Source of the DNA: Saprospira grandis DSM 2844
GTDB lineage: Bacteria; Bacteroidota; Bacteroidia; Chitinophagales; Saprospiraceae
DNA length: 64,000 bases
Assembly: GCF_000275825.1 (NCBI RefSeq)
Contig: NZ_JH719942.1
Coordinates: 1,317,914-1,381,913, forward strand
Reading direction: 5' to 3'
A program made the translations under genes and the position numbers. The notes beneath the pieces were generated by a model. The model did no database searches and was not told where the DNA came from. It saw only the letters and a list, made by a program, of their open reading frames with translations. Shown here one piece after another: positions 59,845-64,000 of the stretch (its first letter is position 1; every line of letters begins with the position of its first letter).

Positions 59845-60945
59845 ATGTCTGTTTTACCTCAGCCCTTGCGCACGCTCTGGCTTAATGCTCAGGAGGAACT
59901 GCAAGTCATTAACCAAATCGTTCTGCCTCATAAAGTGCAGATAGAAACCCTAAGCACTACCCAAGAGGTTTATTGGGCCATCAGAAATATGCTGGTCCGT
60001 GGCGCCCCCCTTATCGGCGCTACCGCGGCCTATGGCATCTGGCTAGCCGCCAAAGCCGCCCCCGAAAAGGATTGGAAAAATAGCCTAGCACTCGCCCATG
60101 CTTACTTAAGAGATGCTAGACCTACAGCTGTCAATCTCTCTACCTGCCTAGATCGTATGAGAGCAGCCTGGCAACCATGCTATAGCCGAGCCGAAGCCAT
60201 ACAAGCCTGCCGCTACCAAGCCGACGCCATTGTAGAAGAAGATATTGAGATCTGCTTTCAAATTGGCCAACATGGACTCAAGATTATAGAGGAAATTGCT
60301 GCTCGCAAAAATGGCCAGCCAGTCCAAATCCTAACCCATTGTAATGCCGGCATGATGGGCTGCATCCGCTGGGGCACCATTAGCGCCCCCATTTATCAAG
60401 CCCTTGCCAAAGGCATCAAATTGCATGTTTGGGTAGATGAAACCCGCCCCAGAAACCAAGGCTCTAAACTCACCGCCTGGGAGTTTGAACAACATGGGGT
60501 TCCACATAGCCTCATTGTAGATAATGCTGGAGGACACCTCATGCAACACCAACTGGTCGATATGGTCCTTGTGGGCACCGACCGCACCACAAGAAATGGA
60601 GATGTGGCCAATAAAATCGGAACCTACCTCAAGGCCCTTGCCGCCAAAGATAATAATATCCCCTTTTATGTGGCCCTCCCCTCTACCACTATAGATTGGA
60701 GCATCAATGATGGACTAAAAGAAATTCCCATTGAAGAAAGAGATAGCGAAGAGGTCCGATTTGTAGATGGCCTGACAGAAAATGGACAATACGAAAAAGT
60801 ACGCATCTGCCCAGAAAATACCCCCGCCCGCAACTATGGCTTTGATGTAACTCCCGCCCGCCTCATTACTGGACTTATTACCGAAAGAGGATATTGCGCC
60901 CCTAGCCAAAAAGGACTAGAAGGCCTTTTTCCTGAAAAAAAATAA
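59845..60945 (+). CDS. mtnA: S-methyl-5-thioribose-1-phosphate isomerase
   Basis: 366 residues. eIF2B-like isomerase with the N-terminal RNMLVRGAPLIGATAAYGIW, the catalytic-Cys stretch ILTHCNAGMMGCIRWGT, VWVDETRPRNQGSKLTAWE, the Asp region VLVGTDRTTRNGDVANKIGTY and C-terminal PARNYGFDVTPARLITGLITE. It turns methylthioribose-1-phosphate into methylthioribulose-1-phosphate. It starts 3 bp after mtnC. Homologous archaeal ribose-1,5-bisphosphate isomerases exist, but context with mtnC settles the call. Confidence 0.94.
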   Translation: MSVLPQPLRTLWLNAQEELQVINQIVLPHKVQIETLSTTQEVYWAIRNMLVRGAPLIGATAAYGIWLAAKAAPEKDWKNSLALAHAYLRDARPTAVNLSTCLDRMRAAWQPCYSRAEAIQACRYQADAIVEEDIEICFQIGQHGLKIIEEIAARKNGQPVQILTHCNAGMMGCIRWGTISAPIYQALAKGIKLHVWVDETRPRNQGSKLTAWEFEQHGVPHSLIVDNAGGHLMQHQLVDMVLVGTDRTTRNGDVANKIGTYLKALAAKDNNIPFYVALPSTTIDWSINDGLKEIPIEERDSEEVRFVDGLTENGQYEKVRICPENTPARNYGFDVTPARLITGLITERGYCAPSQKGLEGLFPEKK

Positions 60946-61013
60946 CCCATCCTCCCCTCCCCAAAATAGCAAAATTATACCACCGGGCCTTGGCCCTACA
61001 AAGCACTGACATT

Positions 61014-61373
61014 ATGATTTTTGAATTGAGCCATAAGGGCCCTTTTGAATTTAATCCGGAGACGGTAAAAAATGAGGTAGAGGCTGGGCAAATGGGCAAC
61101 TTCGCCCTAGGTAAACTAGATGCCGCCGACCGCTTCCATCCACTCAAAGTTGGACGCTCCGATACAGATCTCCAAAGAGAGTTATTGCGCTGGGCACACT
61201 TCCCTCAATACACTCACTTTTCTTATCAGTATGCCTACACCTTAAAACAGGCCTATGAGCTAGAATGTAAAAACTTTCATACGGCCGTTAGCCAACTCAA
61301 TAAACGAGCAGTGCACCCAGAACCCCCAGCAGGCCACGATTTTCGCTGCCCCAACCCCTGGTGCAACCGCTAA
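61014..61373 (+). CDS. Small protein with C-terminal CxxxxC knuckle, unknown
   Basis: 119 residues from ATG 61014; the open frame runs upstream from a TTG at 60990 but the ATG is a better start. Soluble, mixed helix and strand, rich in aromatic residues and His (RFHPLKVGRSDTDLQRELLRWAHFPQYTHFSYQYAYT). It ends in HDFRCPNPWCNR, two Cys four residues apart that could be half of a metal site. Follows mtnA by 68 bp on the same strand and has its own strong terminator. I do not recognise a family. Codon use is host-like, so it is probably a real gene. Confidence 0.7.
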   Translation: MIFELSHKGPFEFNPETVKNEVEAGQMGNFALGKLDAADRFHPLKVGRSDTDLQRELLRWAHFPQYTHFSYQYAYTLKQAYELECKNFHTAVSQLNKRAVHPEPPAGHDFRCPNPWCNR

Positions 61374-61375
61374 AC

Positions 61376-61409
61376 AAAAAGCCTTCTCTATACATAGAGA
61401 AGGCTTTTT
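61376..61409 (+). terminator. Intrinsic terminator
   Basis: Stem AAAAAGCCTTCTCTA/TAGAGAAGGCTTTTT, TACA loop, T-tract, directly after the small CxxxxC protein gene. Confidence 0.93.
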
Positions 61410-61481
61410 TTGGCCCTACAGAGCAATGCAAAATGACAGGCCCTTACAATAAAGCCATGTCCTATGACTTGGCGTTTTTTT

Positions 61482-61985
61482 TTATTTGAAAAAAATATTA
61501 CAGCGCACACTATATTCACTAGGGTCCATCGTAAACCTACCATCAGGATCATACTGAGTTGAAAATACAATACGTTCTATTCCATCAGATTCTAATTGAG
61601 ATAGCTCTTTAAAAGTCAAATAATATAGTGAAGAACTGACCTGTACACCGTCCCTTTTTTGACTATTTCTAATATTTCGTTCTCTACAAATAATACGATT
61701 TCCCTTATTAGTTATAATTACAATATTTCCAACTACGAAATCGACGGATCCACTTTCTCTAAGCTCAAGGATTAAATACCCACGACTCTTATTCCTCCCT
61801 AGTTTTGCATAAACTTTAGGAATCATCATATAACCACGACCATCTACTTTACTAATAAATACCGTATCTGTTTCTTGATAAGAATGCGCCCCAAAATAAC
61901 CACTATAACTATAGCTCTGCGCCCGCCCTTGCAATACAAAAAAGAACATGGCCAAAAAAACAGGTACAATAAGCTGCATCTTCAT
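61482..61985 (-). CDS. Small secreted protein, unknown
   Basis: 167 residues with a signal peptide (MKMQLIVPVFLAMFFFVLQGRA-QS). The mature part looks beta-rich (YMMIPKVYAKLG, GYLILELRESGSVDFVVGNIVIIT, IERIVFSTQYDPDG). No sorting domain or enzyme motif, so periplasmic or weakly secreted. Codons are more AT-rich than its neighbours, a hint of recent acquisition. Its 3' end is marked only by an AT-rich stretch; no terminator seen on its strand other than the reverse of 61376-61409. Confidence 0.7.
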   Translation of the reverse strand: MKMQLIVPVFLAMFFFVLQGRAQSYSYSGYFGAHSYQETDTVFISKVDGRGYMMIPKVYAKLGRNKSRGYLILELRESGSVDFVVGNIVIITNKGNRIICRERNIRNSQKRDGVQVSSSLYYLTFKELSQLESDGIERIVFSTQYDPDGRFTMDPSEYSVRCNIFFK

Positions 61986-62068
61986 AACTAATTTGCTTTA
62001 ATATTATTGAATAAAACAAAGAAAGCTAGCAACTGTCTACTCTAACTAGATAGTTATTTTTATTTTTT

Positions 62069-62207
62069 GGGGCTGCCCCGCCCTTGCGGGCGGGTCGGGC
62101 TGTGTCAGGGCTCGCAGGTTTGCTCGGCCCTGCGCGGGCTTTGCCCGCTTGGTCTGCGGCTTCGCCGCCCCCTTTTCCATCCCTCAGCCGACGGCCCTAC
62201 GGGCCTT
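62069..62207 (+). repeat. Stem-variable intergenic element E16 (type B end)
   Basis: TTTTTTGGGGCTGCCCC, CGCCC-TTGC-GGGCG, GGTCGGGCTGTG, CAGGGCTCGCAGGTTTG, CTCGGCCCTG, GCGGGC-TTT-GCCCGC, TTGGTCTG, CGGC-TTC-GCCG, CATCCCTCAGCC, GGCCC-TAC-GGGCC. Lies between two minus-strand genes. Confidence 0.89.
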
Positions 62208-62227
62208 TTGGGGCCAAAGTATAGCCC

Positions 62228-63109
62228 TTATTGCTTAATCAGCTTTTGGCTTTCTATGAGCTTGCCCCCCTGCCAAAACTGTAAAATATAGTGGCCAGCG
62301 GGCAATCCTTCTAGCGATAGTTGGGGACTAAACTCCTTTTGCCAAAGCAACTGGCCCAAGGCATTATAGAGCTGCAGCCGATCCACAGAGAGGCTGGCGT
62401 CCTTCTCAATTTGCAATTGTTCTGCTACCGGATTGGGATAAAGCACAAACTGCTGTTGGGCCAAATTGGCCAGCCCATGCGGTCCACCATTATAGACATT
62501 ACAGTAGCCATGAGTTTTATTTAGGTAGCTTTGCTGAGCATCCTGATAGGCACAGAGCAAATACTGAAACATCATCACCCCCGATTGCTTATAGAGGATG
62601 CCCAAATTTGGCCCAACACCTTCTATAAATGTAATCTTTTCACTCCCCCGAGCATTGGCCTTAAAGCGGATATGCTTGCGGCCCAATTCGGTATAGATGC
62701 TATCTACAAGCTGTAGGCTATCGGGAATAGCGCCCCAGGCCGGAGAAAGATCAAAGGTATCACCAACTTGTAGACGGAGGTCCATAATGAGGCGGCTGGC
62801 GGTATCATTAGGGTATTGGGGGTTGGCTATAGGGCGATACCAAAGCTGGCCCGTACTACTATCTTCAGATAGCCAGCCGCCGTTATACTGAAAACTATTG
62901 GGGATCTCAATTTTGGTCCATTGACGGCCCGCAAAGCTGCTATCGTAGCGGCTATAGAGCGTATCTTGTTGCGTACCGGGCAAATTGCTCCATTCAAAAA
63001 TCCATTGGGTAGAATCTTGGCCAAAAACAGAGGCATATTGTGCCTGAAGAGCCGAAAAAGAGAGAAATAGGCCAAAAAAAAGGAGGGAAAATCGATTCAT
63101 TTGCATCAT
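62228..63109 (-). CDS. T9SS type A sorting domain-containing secreted protein
   Basis: 293 residues if started at ATG 63109 (alternatives 63106 and 63100); the frame extends 33 codons further but the signal peptide MNRFSLLFFGLFLSFSALQA-QY fixes the start region. The mature N-terminal part is beta-rich with many Tyr and Trp (DSTQWIFEWSNLPGTQ, WLSEDSSTGQLWYRP, ITFIEGVGPNLGILY). The C-terminus is a type A sorting domain (FVLYPNPVAEQLQI, LQLYNALGQLLWQKE, LPAGHYILQFW). Exported by T9SS. Function unknown. Confidence 0.85.
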   Translation of the reverse strand: MMQMNRFSLLFFGLFLSFSALQAQYASVFGQDSTQWIFEWSNLPGTQQDTLYSRYDSSFAGRQWTKIEIPNSFQYNGGWLSEDSSTGQLWYRPIANPQYPNDTASRLIMDLRLQVGDTFDLSPAWGAIPDSLQLVDSIYTELGRKHIRFKANARGSEKITFIEGVGPNLGILYKQSGVMMFQYLLCAYQDAQQSYLNKTHGYCNVYNGGPHGLANLAQQQFVLYPNPVAEQLQIEKDASLSVDRLQLYNALGQLLWQKEFSPQLSLEGLPAGHYILQFWQGGKLIESQKLIKQ

Positions 63110-63369
63110 GCTTTTATTTAAAAAAATGAGGAATTTGGGCGCTAAGGCCCTATTTACAGGCATATAAGGAAAATTATAGCTAGAGGAAAAAAGATTTTTG
63201 TATTTCAACCCTTAGCCATCAATTTGCATCTTTGTAATGTACTCAGAGCGAGTATAGAGAAAGTTCTTAAGTTAAGTGAAGAAAATCTTCAAGGTTCGGT
63301 TCGGAAAAGTTGATCAGGCAAAGCGCAGGGTCAACCTTTCCGTATTTGTAGTTGGGCCAAGCGTTATTT

Positions 63370-63511
63370 GGCCCAGCGCTGCGCAGCCGTGGCCCGCAGG
63401 GCCAGACCAAGTTTTTTGAGCGTAGCGAAAAAACGAAGGGCCGAGCAGACTTGCGAGCGGCGAAGCATAGCGGCGGCCGACCTAGGCGCAGCCTAGCCGG
63501 CCGCGGGCCCC
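63370..63511 (-). repeat. Stem-variable intergenic element E17 (divergent end)
   Basis: Minus-strand reading: GGGGCCCGCGGCCGGC, CTAGGC-TGC-GCCTAG, GCCGGCCGCCGCTATG, CTCGCAAGTCTG, CTCGGCCC, GTTTTTT/AAAAAAC slot, TTGGTCTG, GGCCC-TGC-GGGCC, tail AGCGCTGCGCAGC-type. Lacks both usual CATC end blocks, so it is the most divergent copy. The 342 bp from 63209 to 63550 hold no other feature. Confidence 0.82.
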
Positions 63512-63550
63512 AAAATAAAAATAAGCCCTTCATCCAAAACCACCCCCAAT

Positions 63551-64000
63551 ATGAAATATATCCAGCCCTTAATTATTGCCTTTTTGAGCTTTCCGCTTCT
63601 TTTGTGGGCGCAAGATCCGCCTTCTGCGCAAGTTTGGATGCAGGCCAACCGCATCTCTGCACTTATAAAAAACGGAGGCGATTTATTTAACGACGGTCAA
63701 AATGCGGCTTTTCTGACCCCCAAAAAGGCAGATAGCAGTGAACATCTTGCGGCTATTGGGCTATTGGGCCTAAGTTTGGGCGGCCAAAATGCAGCTGGCG
63801 ATTTATATCTGGCGGCCCAAACCTATGGGCAGGGGGCGCCCGATTTTTGGCCGGGCCCAATAGACAGCCTCAGCCAGCAGGCCGACTCGCTGCTCTCTAG
63901 GCGCTTTAATTATATTTGGGCCGTAGAGTTGCTAGATATTTGGACGGTCCTAGAGGATTATCGGGATAATGGGCAGATAGATGGGCCCTTGCCCAGTAGT
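63551..64000 (+). CDS. Secreted protein, probable T9SS cargo (3' end missing)
   Basis: Open through the window edge: 150 codons seen from ATG 63551. Signal peptide IIAFLSFPLLLWA-QD. The mature start (QVWMQANRISALIKNGGDLFNDGQNAAF) followed by a LGLSLGGQNAAGDLYLAAQTYGQGAPDFWPGPID segment is a recognisable N-terminal module found on many large T9SS cargo proteins of Bacteroidota, where it precedes repeats and a C-terminal sorting domain. The full gene is probably several kilobases long. The type cannot be settled without its end. Element E17 ends 40 bp upstream. Confidence 0.8.
   Translation, partial: MKYIQPLIIAFLSFPLLLWAQDPPSAQVWMQANRISALIKNGGDLFNDGQNAAFLTPKKADSSEHLAAIGLLGLSLGGQNAAGDLYLAAQTYGQGAPDFWPGPIDSLSQQADSLLSRRFNYIWAVELLDIWTVLEDYRDNGQIDGPLPSS

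Noticed and set aside
4147-63511. The 19 elements as ordinary intrinsic terminators
   Set aside because: The T-tract precedes GGGGC in element orientation and reads as an A-tract the other way; many lie upstream of genes, and separate canonical terminators often sit beside them.
4147-63511. CRISPR array or tandem repeat locus
   Set aside because: Copies are dispersed singly, not regularly spaced in one array; no cas genes are present.
1-64000. tRNA, rRNA or known riboswitch
   Set aside because: No cloverleaf, rRNA signature or recognisable riboswitch core was seen on reading either strand; a covariance-model search would be needed to exclude small or divergent RNAs.

Overview
The window reads as a chromosomal segment of a gliding marine Bacteroidota, most likely of the Saprospiraceae and close to Saprospira. 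This rests on type IX secretion (T9SS) cargo proteins with C-terminal sorting domains, a PorP/SprF protein, the Bacteroidota gene order bamD-rpoZ-coaBC-DUF4835, the acpP-fabF-rnc block, and many promoters of the Bacteroidota type (-7 TAnnTTTG, sometimes with TTTG about 20 nt upstream). Genus assignment is inference. No rRNA, tRNA or CRISPR array is visible. Genes at both window edges are cut.

Layout. 1-4.1 kb: end of a giant T9SS type B cargo gene and its likely SprF partner. 4.6-8 kb: oxidoreductase, lipoprotein and sugar transferase (surface polysaccharide). 8-16 kb: cystathionine beta-synthase, BamD, RNA polymerase omega, CoaBC, DUF4835, PdhB, DUF3127. 16-27 kb: large secreted proteins (helical repeat protein, Asp-box/propeller protein, another T9SS cargo, M1 peptidase). 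27-36 kb: pnp, rpsO, two envelope proteins, a SUKH-like protein, upp, pyk. 35.9-39.1 kb: an AT-rich two-gene cassette (DUF262/GmrSD-like protein plus compact RecF-like ATPase), a probable defence module. 39-42 kb: FKBP, barrel protein, TrhO, WYL protein, with host-like composition. 42-46.2 kb: a second AT-rich piece, a type IIG restriction-modification enzyme with an intact IS5-type insertion sequence starting nine bases before its start codon. 46.5-64 kb: fatty-acid oxidation, ABC permease, thioredoxin-like protein, DUF3078, GSCFA, AI-2E-type transporter, rhomboid, acpP-fabF-rnc, methionine salvage (mtnC-mtnA), secreted proteins.

The most striking signal is a family of 19 GC-rich intergenic elements of about 130-190 bp, roughly one per 3.4 kb, on both strands and never inside a gene I recognise. 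All share a rigid framework: a T-tract then GGGGC at one end, an inner CTCGGCCC, then GGTCTG, then CATC(GCTAGG or CCTCAG)CC. Between these blocks sit four hairpin slots whose stems differ from copy to copy while staying self-complementary. Two end types exist, and two loci carry convergent pairs. This looks like a mobile or structured-nucleic-acid family with paired-base conservation. I do not recognise it as a named family. It and the DUF262/ATPase cassette are the best candidates for something undescribed.
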